64,000 bases of DNA from Acinetobacter guillouiae CIP 63.46 (GTDB taxonomy: Bacteria > Pseudomonadota > Gammaproteobacteria > Pseudomonadales > Moraxellaceae), in the NCBI RefSeq assembly GCF_000368145.1, contig NZ_KB849283.1, positions 558,001 through 622,000 of the forward strand, in the 5' to 3' direction. Made by a program: the position numbers and the translations under genes. The notes beneath the pieces were generated by a model. The model was given only the letters and a program-made list of their open reading frames with translations, was not told where the DNA came from and made no database searches. Below, in pieces: positions 17,114-26,843 of this stretch. Every line of letters starts with the position of its first letter. Position 1 is the stretch's first letter.

Positions 17114-17765
17114 CGCATCGCAACTATTAAGTCTATTGACCCTGTCATCGACAGCTTTACCGATAGGTGCATATTGTTATTCGCAAGGGGTGGAAAGTGC
17201 GATTGATCAAGGCTTGATTCATGATGAAGCAAGCAGTATTGCTTATTTTGAAGAAGTACTGGAAATGTTGCTGGTTAGGTTTGAACTACCCGTTTTAAAA
17301 CGTCTGATGCAACATTATTTAGACGAAGCAGAATTTTTAAATTGGGCTAACTTTTATAAAGCAAGCCGCGAGTCAAAAGAATTACGTGCTGAATCTCAGC
17401 AGTTGGCATTTTCTATGAATGCTTGGATTCGTGATGTTTTAAAACAGCAACCTGAGATTAAAAAGCAGTTTGGTTTTGTACCAGTTTACGCACATTTATG
17501 TGGGACATTAAAACTTAATCTGGTGGATGTACTGACGGCATATAGCTTTACTGTTTTAGAGAACCAAGTGCTAGGTGCGGTTAAAACTGTCCCTTTAGGG
17601 CAAATGAGCGGTCAAAGAATTTTGTGGCACTTACATGGCTTAATTCCTCAAGCCGTAGTGCGTGCCTTGGCCTTAGAAGATGATGAGTTAAGTAGTGCTT
17701 TGCCCAATTATGCGATGTTAAGTATGTCGCATGAAACTTTATATTCACGATTATTCAGATCATAA
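17100..17765 (+). CDS. ureF: Urease accessory protein UreF
   Basis: This encodes 221 all-helical residues typical of UreF, which gates GTP hydrolysis by UreG in the activation complex. Family features include [18 protein letters not shown] near the N-terminus and GQMSGQRIL later. Translation starts inside the ureE 3' end, so the two are coupled. A 55-base gap separates it from ureG. Confidence 0.93.
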   Translation: MSITNASQLLSLLTLSSTALPIGAYCYSQGVESAIDQGLIHDEASSIAYFEEVLEMLLVRFELPVLKRLMQHYLDEAEFLNWANFYKASRESKELRAESQQLAFSMNAWIRDVLKQQPEIKKQFGFVPVYAHLCGTLKLNLVDVLTAYSFTVLENQVLGAVKTVPLGQMSGQRILWHLHGLIPQAVVRALALEDDELSSALPNYAMLSMSHETLYSRLFRS

Positions 17766-17820
17766 ATGACACCTTTCATTCGCTATTTTTTATTGAGAAT
17801 GAAGCATAGAAAAGGAAAAA

Positions 17821-18438
17821 ATGATGACAGAACGTAGCCCTTTACGTGTTGGAATAGGTGGTCCTGTTGGTTCAGGTAAAACAGCATTAACCTTGAATTT
17901 ATGCCTTGCTTTACGCAACAAATATAATATGGCGGTTGTGACCAACGATATCTATACCAAAGAAGATTCTAATTTTTTAACTCGTCATGAAGCGATGTCA
18001 CCAGAACGTATAGTTGGTGTTGAGACAGGTGGTTGTCCACATACTGCAATTCGTGAAGATGCTTCAATTAACTTGGCTGCAATCGATGATCTTTGTGAAA
18101 AATTTGATGGTTTAGAGCTGATTATTATCGAAAGTGGTGGAGATAATCTAGCCGCTACCTTTAGTCCCGAATTATCTGATTTAACCCTTTATGTGATTGA
18201 TGTTGCGGGTGGTGAAAAGATCCCACGTAAAGGTGGTCCCGGCATTACCAAGTCGGATTTATTGATTATAAACAAAACAGATTTAGCCCCAATGGTCGGT
18301 GCAAATCTCGATGTGATGGATCAAGATGCAAAACGCATGCGTGGTGACAAACCTTTTCTATTTTCAAATATGAAAACTCAAGATGGTTTAAAGCAAATTA
18401 TTGAGTTTATTGAGAAACAAGGCTTATTTAAAGCTTAG
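17821..18438 (+). CDS. ureG: Urease accessory GTPase UreG
   Basis: This encodes 205 residues, a SIMIBI GTPase that drives nickel insertion into urease. The P-loop is [11 protein letters not shown] (about residues 13-23), followed by the [10 protein letters not shown] motif, the nickel-site Cys-Pro-His (ETGGCPHTA) and the NKTDLAP guanine-specificity motif. Two ATG codons lie in tandem at 17821 and 17824. AAAGG is upstream, and the first is listed. Confidence 0.95.
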   Translation: MMTERSPLRVGIGGPVGSGKTALTLNLCLALRNKYNMAVVTNDIYTKEDSNFLTRHEAMSPERIVGVETGGCPHTAIREDASINLAAIDDLCEKFDGLELIIIESGGDNLAATFSPELSDLTLYVIDVAGGEKIPRKGGPGITKSDLLIINKTDLAPMVGANLDVMDQDAKRMRGDKPFLFSNMKTQDGLKQIIEFIEKQGLFKA

Positions 18439-18517
18439 CACAGAGATTAAAGCCTAGTCGCGATATTAAAAATAATTGTAACTATTTGAATTGAAAAATA
18501 ATCAAAGGAGAATTTGA

Positions 18518-19084
18518 ATGCGTTTTTTAAAACACAGTCTGATGGCATGTGCTGCATATTTACCTGTATTGGCTTTAGCTCACCCTGGACATGATCACCA
18601 TAGCGGTTTTTGGGCAGGCTTTATTCATCCATTTACAGGTTTAGATCATTTGATGATGGCAATCGCATTTGGTGTATTGATGTGGACGGCAAATCAACGC
18701 TGGAAGCTTTTCGGCTTGATTGGATTAGCTGTAGCGATGGTGATTGGCTTTATGATCGGTAGCCAAGGATTTATTCCAGCAGCAGTTGCTGAGTACGGCA
18801 TTATTGCGTCATTGGTTTTATTGGCTATAGCGCTTTGGACAAAATCAAATCAAATTTTACCTATTGCAGCGGTTTTATTGGCAAGTTTTCACGGTGTTGC
18901 ACACGGAACTGAATTAGGCCAATCAGGTCATGCTAGCTTACTGATTTTAGGTATGGTGACAGCAATGGCATTGATCTATGTAGGTGGATTAGGTATTGGT
19001 GCTTTTATCAAAAAGTACGTTCCATATGGCAAGAAAATTATTGGTACTTTGGCTGCAATCGTTGCGGTTATTGGTTTGGCTTAA
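18518..19084 (+). CDS. ureJ: HupE/UreJ family nickel transporter
   Basis: This encodes 188 residues of the HupE/UreJ family with a signal-like N-terminus, a His-rich HPGHDHH segment after it, and about six membrane helices. The family signatures HPFTGLDHLMMAIAFG (first helix) and ASFHGVAHGTEL carry the histidines thought to bind nickel. Its place between ureG and ureD supports Ni supply to urease. A good AAGGAG site precedes the ATG. Confidence 0.88.
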   Translation: MRFLKHSLMACAAYLPVLALAHPGHDHHSGFWAGFIHPFTGLDHLMMAIAFGVLMWTANQRWKLFGLIGLAVAMVIGFMIGSQGFIPAAVAEYGIIASLVLLAIALWTKSNQILPIAAVLLASFHGVAHGTELGQSGHASLLILGMVTAMALIYVGGLGIGAFIKKYVPYGKKIIGTLAAIVAVIGLA

Positions 19085-19127
19085 TGTTTAAGTGCTTAAT
19101 TGCGGATATCAATTTATAAAGGCGGTC

Positions 19128-19997
19128 ATGATAAGTTTAGTGGAACATCTTCCTGATCAGCGCCTTTGGTATGCCAAACTCGAATTGGGTTTTCAGGTTC
19201 AAACTGAGCGAACGGTATTGGCGCATCGTAGACATTTTGGACCTGTACGTGTGCAAAAGATGCTGTGGCCAGAAAAAACTGGAATTTGTCATGCGATTAT
19301 TGTCCATCCGCCTGCGGGTATTGCAGGTGGTGATCATTTAACATTTGAGATCAATGTAGATGCTGCTGCCCATGCCTTAGTCACAACCCCTGGTGCTGGT
19401 AAATGGTATCGGACCAATGGCAAACAAGCTTATCAACATATCCATATCTCAGTTAAACACAATGCTGTATTTGAATGGCTTCCTCAAGAAACCATGTTAT
19501 TTGATGGTGCCAATGCTCACTCAGAAACCTTGATTCAGCTTGATCAGACAGCAAGCTTTATCGGTTGGGATATGTTGGTGATTGGTCGACAAGCTCGAGA
19601 TGAAAAATTCCAATCTGGTGCTTATCACAGTCATTTTAAATTATGGCGAAATCAGCAATTACTGGTGGCAGACACACTGAGTTTTAAAGGCAATGATCGT
19701 TGGCTAAGTTCTTGTCTAGGCATGAATAATCATGCCGTTATGGGGAGTTTATGGGCAGTTCCTCCCGAAAAATTTCGAGCAAACATTTATTTAGAGGCAC
19801 ATATCGATTTAATTCGTGAGTTGATGATGCGAATGGATATGCCTGTAAGGTTAACCTTATTGGGTGATGTTATCAGTGCACGTTTTTTAGGCGATGATGT
19901 TCGACATTGCCATGACGCCTTTGCAGCAATTCGCGCCAGATTAAGGCAATATTGGTTTGATTTGGATGAAGCATTTCCACGCATTTGGCGAACTTGA
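19128..19997 (+). CDS. ureD: Urease accessory protein UreD
   Basis: This encodes 289 residues, a beta-helical scaffold that binds apourease and recruits UreF and UreG. Family motifs are [12 protein letters not shown] (about residues 60-71) and [11 protein letters not shown] soon after. The frame opens earlier (GTG at 19092), but AAGGCGG precedes the ATG at 19128, so that start is chosen. It comes after ureJ and 99 bases before ureA, beginning the structural half of the operon. Confidence 0.93.
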   Translation: MISLVEHLPDQRLWYAKLELGFQVQTERTVLAHRRHFGPVRVQKMLWPEKTGICHAIIVHPPAGIAGGDHLTFEINVDAAAHALVTTPGAGKWYRTNGKQAYQHIHISVKHNAVFEWLPQETMLFDGANAHSETLIQLDQTASFIGWDMLVIGRQARDEKFQSGAYHSHFKLWRNQQLLVADTLSFKGNDRWLSSCLGMNNHAVMGSLWAVPPEKFRANIYLEAHIDLIRELMMRMDMPVRLTLLGDVISARFLGDDVRHCHDAFAAIRARLRQYWFDLDEAFPRIWRT

Positions 19998-20096
19998 TTC
20001 ATTAAAAGATCACCTTTTAGAAATAAAATCTGCGTGTTTAATTTAAAACTGAGCACATATTTTGCATAAAAAATGTGAGAACTTTAGGAAATACAT

Positions 20097-20399
20097 ATGG
20101 AACTCAATCCTACTGAAAAAGATAAACTGCTGATTTTTACAGCGGGTTTGGTTGCAGAACGTCGCAAAGCACGTGGATTAAAACTCAATTATCCTGAATC
20201 TATTGCATTTATTTCCGCAGCACTGCTTGAAGGTGCGCGAGATGGAATGACTGTCAGTGAGTTGATGCATTTTGGCACTACCTTACTCAGTCGTGATGAT
20301 GTGATGGAGGGTGTGCCTGAGATGATTGCCGAAGTGCAAGTAGAGGCTACTTTTCCAGATGGCTCGAAGCTCGTCACAGTCCATCAACCGATTGTATAG
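20097..20399 (+). CDS. ureA: Urease gamma subunit
   Basis: This encodes 100 residues, the normal length for the small structural subunit of the (alpha-beta-gamma)3 enzyme. Diagnostic segments are [31 protein letters not shown] and [19 protein letters not shown]. It starts with ATG behind TTTAGGAAATAC. Confidence 0.97.
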   Translation: MELNPTEKDKLLIFTAGLVAERRKARGLKLNYPESIAFISAALLEGARDGMTVSELMHFGTTLLSRDDVMEGVPEMIAEVQVEATFPDGSKLVTVHQPIV

Positions 20400-20427
20400 A
20401 ACACTTCTTCAAAATTAGGATAAGCAT

Positions 20428-20736
20428 ATGATCCCTGGTGAAATTATTACACCTGATTGTGATATTGAAATGAATGTCGGTCGTGACGTACTGAAAATTT
20501 CAGTGTCAAATATAGGTGATCGACCGATTCAAGTGGGTTCACATTTTCATTTTTATGAAGCCAACGATGCTTTGCAATTTGATCGTGAACGTGCCAAAGG
20601 TTTTCGTTTAAATATTGCGGCTGGTACAGCGGTTCGGTTTGAACCGGGGCAGCGACGTGATGTAGAAATCGTTGCACTGGTCGGAAAACGTGAAGTCTAT
20701 GGTTTCGCAGGGCGTGTGATGGGTAAGTTGGACTAA
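20428..20736 (+). CDS. ureB: Urease beta subunit
   Basis: This encodes 102 residues, the normal length, with the [10 protein letters not shown] start, [17 protein letters not shown] and the C-terminal YGFAGRVMG segment of UreB. It is separated by 28 bases from ureA and 13 bases from ureC, so the three structural genes are tightly linked. Confidence 0.97.
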   Translation: MIPGEIITPDCDIEMNVGRDVLKISVSNIGDRPIQVGSHFHFYEANDALQFDRERAKGFRLNIAAGTAVRFEPGQRRDVEIVALVGKREVYGFAGRVMGKLD

Positions 20737-20749
20737 AAGGATAATCAAA

Positions 20750-22450
20750 ATGAAAATGTCACGTCGAGCTTATGCTGAAATGTTTGGTCCTACCGTTGAG
20801 GATCGAGTACGTTTAGCAGATACCGAACTTTTTATAGAAGTTGAACAAGACCTCACGACCTATGGTGAAGAAGTTAAATTTGGTGGTGGCAAAGTTATTC
20901 GCGATGGGATGGGACAATCTCAATTACTTGCAGCAGATGTTGCCGATACGGTGATTACCAACGCATTGATTGTCGATTGGTGGGGAATTATTAAAGCCGA
21001 TGTGGGATTAAAAAATGGGCGAATTTGGAAAATAGGTAAAGCCGGCAATCCAGATATTCAACCCGATATTACCATTCCACTGGGTGCTGCAACTGAGGTG
21101 ATTGCAGGTGAAGGGCAAATACTTACAGCAGGTGGTATTGATACTCATATTCACTGGATTTGCCCCCAACAAGTTGAAACAGCGTTAATGTCGGGGACAA
21201 CGACCATGATTGGTGGCGGTACTGGTCCTGCTGCAGGAACATCGGCAACAACGGTAACACCGGGGCCATGGCATATTTCAACCATGCTGCAAGCCATTGA
21301 TGATTTACCTATGAATATTGGCTTATTGGGCAAAGGTAATTTGAGTCAACCTGAACCGATTGCGGAGCAGATTAAAGCGGGTGTGGTGGGGTTGAAATTG
21401 CATGAAGATTGGGGTTCTACCCCTGCTGCAATTGATAATTGTCTAACTGTGGCAGATGAATATGATGTACAAGTGGCGATTCATACCGATACTTTAAATG
21501 AAAGTGGTTTTCTTGAAGAAACACTGGGGGCATTTAAAAATCGTACTATTCACACTTATCATACTGAGGGTGCGGGTGGTGGTCATGCACCTGATATTTT
21601 AAAAGCCATTGGTCAGACAAATGTTTTGCCATCTTCAACCAATCCAACCCGTCCATATACCATCAATACCATTGATGAACACTTAGACATGCTCATGGTC
21701 TGCCACCATTTAGATCCAGCGATAGCTGAAGATGTTGCATTTGCTGAGAGCCGTATTCGTCGTGAAACGATTGCCGCAGAAGATATTTTGCAAGATCTCG
21801 GCGCAATTTCAATGATGTCTTCTGACTCTCAAGCCATGGGGCGTGTGGGTGAGGTGATTTTACGCACTTGGCAAACGGCGCATAAAATGAAAGTGCAACG
21901 TGGGCCATTGGAAGGTGATAATCAGTACCATGATAATAATCGGGTGAAGCGTTATATTGCAAAATATACAATAAATCCCGCCATTACTCATGGTTTAAGC
22001 CACGAAATTGGTTCTATAGAAGAAGGGAAACTTGCTGATTTGGTGTTGTGGAAACCTGCATTTTTTGGGGTAAAACCATCGATGATCATTAAAGGTGGAA
22101 TGATTGCGGCAGCGCCAATGGGGGATATTAATGCCTCAATTCCAACACCACAGCCGGTACATTACCGTCCAATGTTTGGGGCGTATCCAAGAGGCGTGCA
22201 TAATACCTGTATTACTTTCTTGTCACAGGCCGCAATTGAACTTGGTGTTGCTGAAAAATTACAATTAAAGAAGTTAATTTCACCTTGTAAAAATACCAGA
22301 AACATCACTAAACAAGACATGAAGCATAATAGCTATTGTCCTGTTATGGATGTGCATCCTGAAACCTATGAAGTTCGTGCCGATGGTGTACATCTAACTT
22401 GTGAAGCTGCTGAAGTATTACCAATGGCACAGCGTTATTTCTTGTTTTAA
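20750..22450 (+). CDS. ureC: Urease alpha subunit (catalytic)
   Basis: This encodes 566 residues, the usual length, and hydrolyses urea to ammonia and carbamate. The nickel ligands and active-site parts are intact: the HIHWICPQQ pair (His near 134/136), the carbamylated lysine in GLKLHEDWG (near 217), HTDTLNE, the [12 protein letters not shown] loop, the flap histidine in MVCHHLDP and the aspartate in SSDSQAMG. A possible second start ([11 protein letters not shown]) lies two codons inside. It is the last gene of the operon and is followed by a terminator. Confidence 0.98.
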   Translation: MKMSRRAYAEMFGPTVEDRVRLADTELFIEVEQDLTTYGEEVKFGGGKVIRDGMGQSQLLAADVADTVITNALIVDWWGIIKADVGLKNGRIWKIGKAGNPDIQPDITIPLGAATEVIAGEGQILTAGGIDTHIHWICPQQVETALMSGTTTMIGGGTGPAAGTSATTVTPGPWHISTMLQAIDDLPMNIGLLGKGNLSQPEPIAEQIKAGVVGLKLHEDWGSTPAAIDNCLTVADEYDVQVAIHTDTLNESGFLEETLGAFKNRTIHTYHTEGAGGGHAPDILKAIGQTNVLPSSTNPTRPYTINTIDEHLDMLMVCHHLDPAIAEDVAFAESRIRRETIAAEDILQDLGAISMMSSDSQAMGRVGEVILRTWQTAHKMKVQRGPLEGDNQYHDNNRVKRYIAKYTINPAITHGLSHEIGSIEEGKLADLVLWKPAFFGVKPSMIIKGGMIAAAPMGDINASIPTPQPVHYRPMFGAYPRGVHNTCITFLSQAAIELGVAEKLQLKKLISPCKNTRNITKQDMKHNSYCPVMDVHPETYEVRADGVHLTCEAAEVLPMAQRYFLF

Positions 22451-22477
22451 TTCTAAGTATATCAACAACAAGAAGAT

Positions 22478-22511
22478 AAAACTCCTTTCTTATGATAAGA
22501 GCGGAGTTTTT
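22478..22511 (+). terminator. Terminator of the urease operon
   Basis: The stem AAAACTCC/GGAGTTTT, with an inner CTTAT/ATAAG stem, is followed by T residues. It lies 28 bases after the ureC stop. Confidence 0.7.
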
Positions 22512-22638
22512 CTATTTAAAATCAATAGATCTATACCCAATGCAACCAAAGACAACTTTATTAATTTAAAAAGCTATGTTTAATATTGGGTGGTATAGGT
22601 ACAGCGATACAACCCTTTTCTTTTTTTGAGTTTTATTG

Positions 22639-23229
22639 ATGACGCAATTTTGGTCTAAATTTTTTTCCAAGTTATTTTCTACGTTGTTTTCAAAACCATT
22701 GAATAAACATCATCAAGCTTATTCTGGTTCAGACATTGCAGTGGCCGTGGATACAGATGCTGAGATTGGCTTTGCACAAGATCAAATTACTCATGTAAGT
22801 CCTCAAGGTGTGGATTTGATTTGTGGTTTTGAGGGATTAGAGCTTAAAGCCTATGATGATGGTGTTGGTGTGTGTACCATCGGTTATGGAACGACGATTT
22901 ACCCGCATGGAAAAGCTGTTCAGTATGGTGATACTTGTACCATTGAACAAGCAAAAAACTATATGCAATATGACCTTAGGCGTTTTGAACAAGCAGTAAG
23001 TGCTGCTGTAAATGTGCCGTTAAATCAAAATCAGTTTGATGCGTTGGTTTCATTGAGCTATAACATTGGTATCGGTGCTTTTAAAAACTCAACTTTATTA
23101 AAATTATTGAATGCCTCTGATTATCACGCTGCCAGTCATCAATTTGATGTTTGGATCAAAGCAGGTGGCAAAACAGTACAAGGTTTAGTAAACCGAAGAG
23201 CAGTAGAGAAACTCTTATTTAACTCATAA
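22639..23229 (+). CDS. Phage-type lysozyme (GH24 endolysin-like)
   Basis: This encodes 196 residues. Residues 55-196 form a GH24 lysozyme domain with the catalytic Glu-Asp-Thr arrangement visible in GFEGLELKAYDDGVGVCTIGYG, plus the QFDALVSLSYNIG helix and the C-terminal VNRRAVEKLL segment. The N-terminus is an unusual cationic amphipathic stretch (FWSKFFSKLFSTLFSK) before a polar linker, not a standard signal peptide. It could contact or cross the membrane in the manner of a signal-arrest-release endolysin. No holin, tail or integrase genes are nearby. The start is the ATG at 22639 (a TTG one codon earlier is less likely). Confidence 0.85.
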   Translation: MTQFWSKFFSKLFSTLFSKPLNKHHQAYSGSDIAVAVDTDAEIGFAQDQITHVSPQGVDLICGFEGLELKAYDDGVGVCTIGYGTTIYPHGKAVQYGDTCTIEQAKNYMQYDLRRFEQAVSAAVNVPLNQNQFDALVSLSYNIGIGAFKNSTLLKLLNASDYHAASHQFDVWIKAGGKTVQGLVNRRAVEKLLFNS

Positions 23230-23232
23230 TTT

Positions 23233-23372
23233 TAAAGCTCTTTGCTAAATTAAAAAATGATCATCTGGAGTGAATCATAGCTATAGAAGGTTCTTTCTCC
23301 CTTGGGGGAGAAGGCTAGGATGAGGGGGTTTTTATGTTGATTTATGATTTAAAAAAGAGCTGATGAAAGAAG
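23233..23372 (+). repeat. 140-bp interspersed repeat, copy 1
   Basis: This non-coding element has a central palindrome (CTTTCTCCC-TTGG-GGGAGAAGG). Its reverse complement aligns with copy 2 (25290-25357 plus 26742-26813), both 140 bases long and roughly 80% identical by eye. Short complementary ends (AGCTCTTT / AAAGAGCT) make it foldable into one long hairpin, in the manner of a MITE or REP/BOX-type element. Confidence 0.75.
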
Positions 23373-23433
23373 CCTTTTGAAAATAAAGATGATTTTAAAA
23401 TATCAAAAAAGAGAAAAAATAAGGGCCAATTTG

Positions 23434-24480
23434 ATGATTAGAGTATTAAAAATAGCAATTTTTATTGCTTTTATAGGAATGAATAAATTTGCGTATGCGG
23501 ATGTACGGTCTGAATTAAATTTAATAAGCCAAGATTTATTAATAGCATGTAAAAATGAAGATGATTATAGACCAATAAAAAATTTGAATAACTTCTTAAA
23601 TGACTCAAAAGGAAGTGATATTCATGTATATGATCTTAAGTTTATATTTAATTCAGATTTTTTACTTTTTATAAAAGATAAAAATTGTGCTTTGGCAGCA
23701 AGTAAATTTTCAGCTAATGGTATTTCAATTAAAGAAAAATATTTTAAAGATAAATATGATATAGAGAGAATGTTGGATAATGAAGTTTATAGGCAAGCAG
23801 GTTATGCTAATTTAATTGAGTATTCTTGGACGATGGATAACCAAAAATTACAACAAGCTCAAGAAAATTTTAATATTTATTTAAATAGAAATATTATTTC
23901 AAAAAATGAGAAAAGCCGATGTGGAGAGTTATGTAAAGATTATGTATATCTAAAAGAAGATCATGGATTTTATCTTCCTCTTCATTATGTGGGTATTTTA
24001 ATGGCATATCATGATCTATTTCAACATCATTATAAAAATTTTAAAAAAACAGAGCAGCAGATCACACAACTTCAAGAAATATTTGATTTAACTAATGATT
24101 TTGAAATCAAATATATAAAAATAACAGGTTTAAATTCTTTCCCCTTCGAAGTTGCATCAATTGAAAACTTTAAATTCATTTTTAAAATTGATGACCGAAA
24201 CATTAAAAATATTTTCTATGCAAAACTAGATGCTTATATAAAATATCGTATTGAAAACAATCTTCTTGATGATCGCATGATAGAAAATATATATGAGATT
24301 TTAAGCAAAGAAAGCAGATACTTGTACACAAAGGTTGAATATCTAGGTACACATGAGACTAAAAGCAAAAGTGTAACAAGTTATCAATTAGGTCAGCACA
24401 TTTATAGTTTTATAGTTTCAGACAATAAGTTAAAACTAATTATGGAGCCGATAAATTTTTCTAACCAAAATTCTGGATGA
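23434..24480 (+). CDS. Hypothetical exported protein
   Basis: This encodes 348 residues with a signal peptide (IAIFIAFIGMNKFAYA, cleavage before DVRSE). The mature protein is Lys- and Asn-rich with four cysteines (CKNEDD, KNCAL, SRCGELC) and no recognised domain. The frame is open from 23377, but the ATG at 23434 gives the cleanest signal peptide. Strong AT bias and its position between two inverted copies of a repeat suggest acquired DNA. The function is unknown. Confidence 0.6.
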   Translation: MIRVLKIAIFIAFIGMNKFAYADVRSELNLISQDLLIACKNEDDYRPIKNLNNFLNDSKGSDIHVYDLKFIFNSDFLLFIKDKNCALAASKFSANGISIKEKYFKDKYDIERMLDNEVYRQAGYANLIEYSWTMDNQKLQQAQENFNIYLNRNIISKNEKSRCGELCKDYVYLKEDHGFYLPLHYVGILMAYHDLFQHHYKNFKKTEQQITQLQEIFDLTNDFEIKYIKITGLNSFPFEVASIENFKFIFKIDDRNIKNIFYAKLDAYIKYRIENNLLDDRMIENIYEILSKESRYLYTKVEYLGTHETKSKSVTSYQLGQHIYSFIVSDNKLKLIMEPINFSNQNSG

Positions 24481-24576
24481 TTAATCTTCAAAAATGATGA
24501 TTGAAATATGAGTTGTAAATTGATTGACTAAAAATTATTGATTATTTTCAAAATAAAGGTGAGGTAAGAGAATTTT

Positions 24577-25158
24577 ATGAGTATTTATTTAATTCGTCAT
24601 GCGCAAAGTTTAGGTAATGTAAACGGTAAAACTGAGTCACATGCAAGTATTCCCTTAACCGAATATGGACATAAACAGGCGCAAAAACTTGTTGATGTTC
24701 TACCACCAGCAAAGCAGATTTTTATCTCTCCATTCCTCCGTACACGTCTAACAGCTGAACCAATTTTATTACGAGATCAGATTACACCTCAAGTTTTGGA
24801 TATTCAGGAGTTTTCTTACTTATCCGATACGCGATGTAAAAATACCACTTTAGAGGAACGAAAACCTTGGGTAGATGATTATTGGAATCAAGCAGATGTG
24901 AACCTAGTGACAAGTGAAGGCGCTGAATCTTTTGCCAATTTTTATCAACGCGTTACGGACTTTATTTCGCACTTGGATTCATTAAAAGCACATTATCAAC
25001 ATGATCATTTACTGGTATTTAGTCATGGTCAGTTTTTACAGTTATTGAAAATGCTGGTAGAGCAAAAGCGAGAATTATCATCACAATTAATGCGTGATTT
25101 TCGTTATGCATTGTTAAATCATCAATTAGACAATACAGAGTTTTTTATTTTTAAATAA
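24577..25158 (+). CDS. Histidine phosphatase family protein
   Basis: This encodes 193 residues of the phosphoglycerate mutase-like histidine phosphatase family. The catalytic phosphohistidine lies in YLIRHAQSLGN (residue 8 region), and the second histidine in LVFSHGQFLQ near residue 150. Arg in FLRTRLTAEP fits the phosphate pocket. The substrate is unknown. It lies between the inverted 140-bp repeats. Confidence 0.85.
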   Translation: MSIYLIRHAQSLGNVNGKTESHASIPLTEYGHKQAQKLVDVLPPAKQIFISPFLRTRLTAEPILLRDQITPQVLDIQEFSYLSDTRCKNTTLEERKPWVDDYWNQADVNLVTSEGAESFANFYQRVTDFISHLDSLKAHYQHDHLLVFSHGQFLQLLKMLVEQKRELSSQLMRDFRYALLNHQLDNTEFFIFK

Positions 25159-25173
25159 AATGAGATTAACAGC

Positions 25174-25266
25174 ATGAATTTTATAATAAGAAAAATTGCT
25201 CTATTGACATTTTTTACTTGTGTTGCAATTTTCTTATTTAATTTGTATACAATAAATCAAATATAA
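25174..25266 (+). CDS. Possible 30-residue membrane peptide
   Basis: A short frame starting with ATG 15 bases after the phosphatase stop encodes 30 residues: a basic start followed by one hydrophobic segment (IALLTFFTCVAIFLFNLY). No strong ribosome site is visible, so this is a candidate only. Confidence 0.25.
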   Translation: MNFIIRKIALLTFFTCVAIFLFNLYTINQI

Positions 25267-25371
25267 AATTAAAACCCTTCTATATTAGACTTCTTTCATA
25301 AGTCCTTTTTAAAACCATAAATCAACATAAAAGCGCCCTCATCCTAACCTTCTCCCTCTGGGCATTGGTAT

Positions 25372-26616
25372 CTACACATCTTTTTGTAGAGACTCTAATG
25401 CAATTTCAGCAATCAGCTTAAGGTCATCAACCGAATGTTTAGATAATAATTGTAGTGTATTCAGTAATATTGACAGTCCAGCCAAAATTGCAGGAGCACT
25501 TTCCCTTGTTCCTCTTTTTTGTTGCCTTCCTGATAAACGTGTTAGAAAGACTCTAACTCTTGAATTTTTCTCATCATTTTCTCGCTGTATTCGCCAAGTT
25601 AATACACATGCCATACTTGCAATTAAGAGTCGTCTTAATATCGCTTGCGGAGTTGTTTGTAGCCATGACTCAATGTCATGGCCCGCCTGTTTTAACAACT
25701 TAAAATAGTTTTCTATTTTCCAACGCCAGTAATACCAAGTTGCCAATTCTATACTTGGTATTTCTGATGATACATTACTTAATAAGCTCCAACGAGAAAG
25801 TGATTTTCCTTGCTTATTTTTAACTTCAACTACAATCAGTCGAACGGTTAATGACTTTCCCTTTTGTGGTGGAATTCTTTTTCCCGTTTCGTCTTTTTGC
25901 ATTGGTCTTGCATTACGCGTAATACTGATTTGAGTTTCACCAATATAAAGTTGTTCGCAATTCCCTTTATATTGAATTGTATGGGTTTGTGTAGTTGGTA
26001 TTTGGTCTGATACGTCTCTTAACTTAACATCTTCTCCTTGATATTCAACACGATTTCCTTCTTTACCTCGAATAAGAAATAAATGTTCTTGTTGATTCAA
26101 TAACCTAAGATGAGCAATTGAATCTCCTTCACGATCAATAATATGTACGAGTTTCTTTTCTATTGGTAAAGACTCAATATGTTCGATTTGTTCACATAGT
26201 GCGTTTAAATGGGTTTCTTTTATTTTATGCCCATCAGTAAATGTTGAATAACGTCCAGTAGCATCACATAAAGTTTGATCTAATGGTGCAATGGGTAAAC
26301 CGGTTTCAGCATCAATTAATAAACTGCTTTGTAATTCATAGCCTTTGTCACTTGCATGTGTTCTTTTGAATCTACTTAACTTGTTGTTATGTTTTAAATA
26401 TTGTAGTTGAGACCAATCATGAGCAACTAAGGCATAGTGGTGATTCGATAGAGCGATTTGTTCAAGCGCAAGTTTTTGAATAGGCTGATTGAGTTGCTGA
26501 AATGAAACGTTTTCGTTATTTAAGAAACGCCAGACTGCTTGGGTGGTAGCAAAGCTAGTCTTTTGGGTAGAGGCAATATCTTTAAGCGCTGGGGCTAATG
26601 AAGCAAGTGGATTCAT
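25372..26616 (-). CDS. IS4 family transposase (Tn5-like fold)
   Basis: This encodes 414 residues, a DDE transposase with an N-terminal DNA-binding region. The first Asp is in VAHDWSQL, the second in IIDREGDS, and the catalytic Glu lies in the YWRWKIENYFKLLK segment, which fits the IS4 signature Y-(2)-R-(3)-E-(6)-K exactly. The reading frame is complete and nearly fills the element. Confidence 0.92.
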   Translation of the reverse strand: MNPLASLAPALKDIASTQKTSFATTQAVWRFLNNENVSFQQLNQPIQKLALEQIALSNHHYALVAHDWSQLQYLKHNNKLSRFKRTHASDKGYELQSSLLIDAETGLPIAPLDQTLCDATGRYSTFTDGHKIKETHLNALCEQIEHIESLPIEKKLVHIIDREGDSIAHLRLLNQQEHLFLIRGKEGNRVEYQGEDVKLRDVSDQIPTTQTHTIQYKGNCEQLYIGETQISITRNARPMQKDETGKRIPPQKGKSLTVRLIVVEVKNKQGKSLSRWSLLSNVSSEIPSIELATWYYWRWKIENYFKLLKQAGHDIESWLQTTPQAILRRLLIASMACVLTWRIQRENDEKNSRVRVFLTRLSGRQQKRGTRESAPAILAGLSILLNTLQLLSKHSVDDLKLIAEIALESLQKDV

Positions 26617-26673
26617 ATTAAGTTTTACAAGACGTCCGTAGCGTTTAACTAATCGGTTATCTAAGTGTGGAAT

Positions 26674-26705
26674 GTTAAATTGGAGAGCATGCTCTCCAAT
26701 TTAAC
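26674..26705. repeat. Perfect 32-bp palindrome inside the IS leader
   Basis: The sequence GTTAAATTGGAGAGCA is followed directly by its exact reverse complement. It sits 58 bases upstream of the transposase ATG, between it and the IS end. As RNA it forms a strong hairpin that could block read-through transcription or translation into the transposase, or it may be a protein-binding site. Confidence 0.75.
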
Positions 26706-26843
26706 TTAAATAGATTTAATTGTGTAGATACCTATGCCCAGCGGGAGAAGGAACTTTCTATACCAATATGATTCACTCTATATGATCATTTTTTGATTTA
26801 TGAAAGATCTTTATTAAGTAAAGGGTTTAATAATTAATGGATT

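Larger units (their letters stand above)
25358..26741 (-). mobile_element. IS4-family insertion sequence, 1384 bp
   Basis: The terminal inverted repeats are 21 bases with one mismatch (CTGGGCATTGGTATCTACACA at the left; the right end is its complement with A for T at position 9). They enclose a single transposase gene. Outside the ends the DNA resumes the 140-bp repeat. The CTGGGCA part could instead belong to a palindromic target, in which case the ends begin at GGTATC. The transposase is intact, so the element may be active. Confidence 0.8.
25290..26813 (-). repeat. 140-bp interspersed repeat, copy 2, interrupted by an IS
   Basis: The two halves, 25290-25357 and 26742-26813 (68 and 72 bases), rejoin to a 140-base element in inverted orientation to copy 1. 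The interruption lies exactly in the loop of the central CTTCTCCC/GGGAGAAG palindrome. No direct target duplication is clear. Confidence 0.7.
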
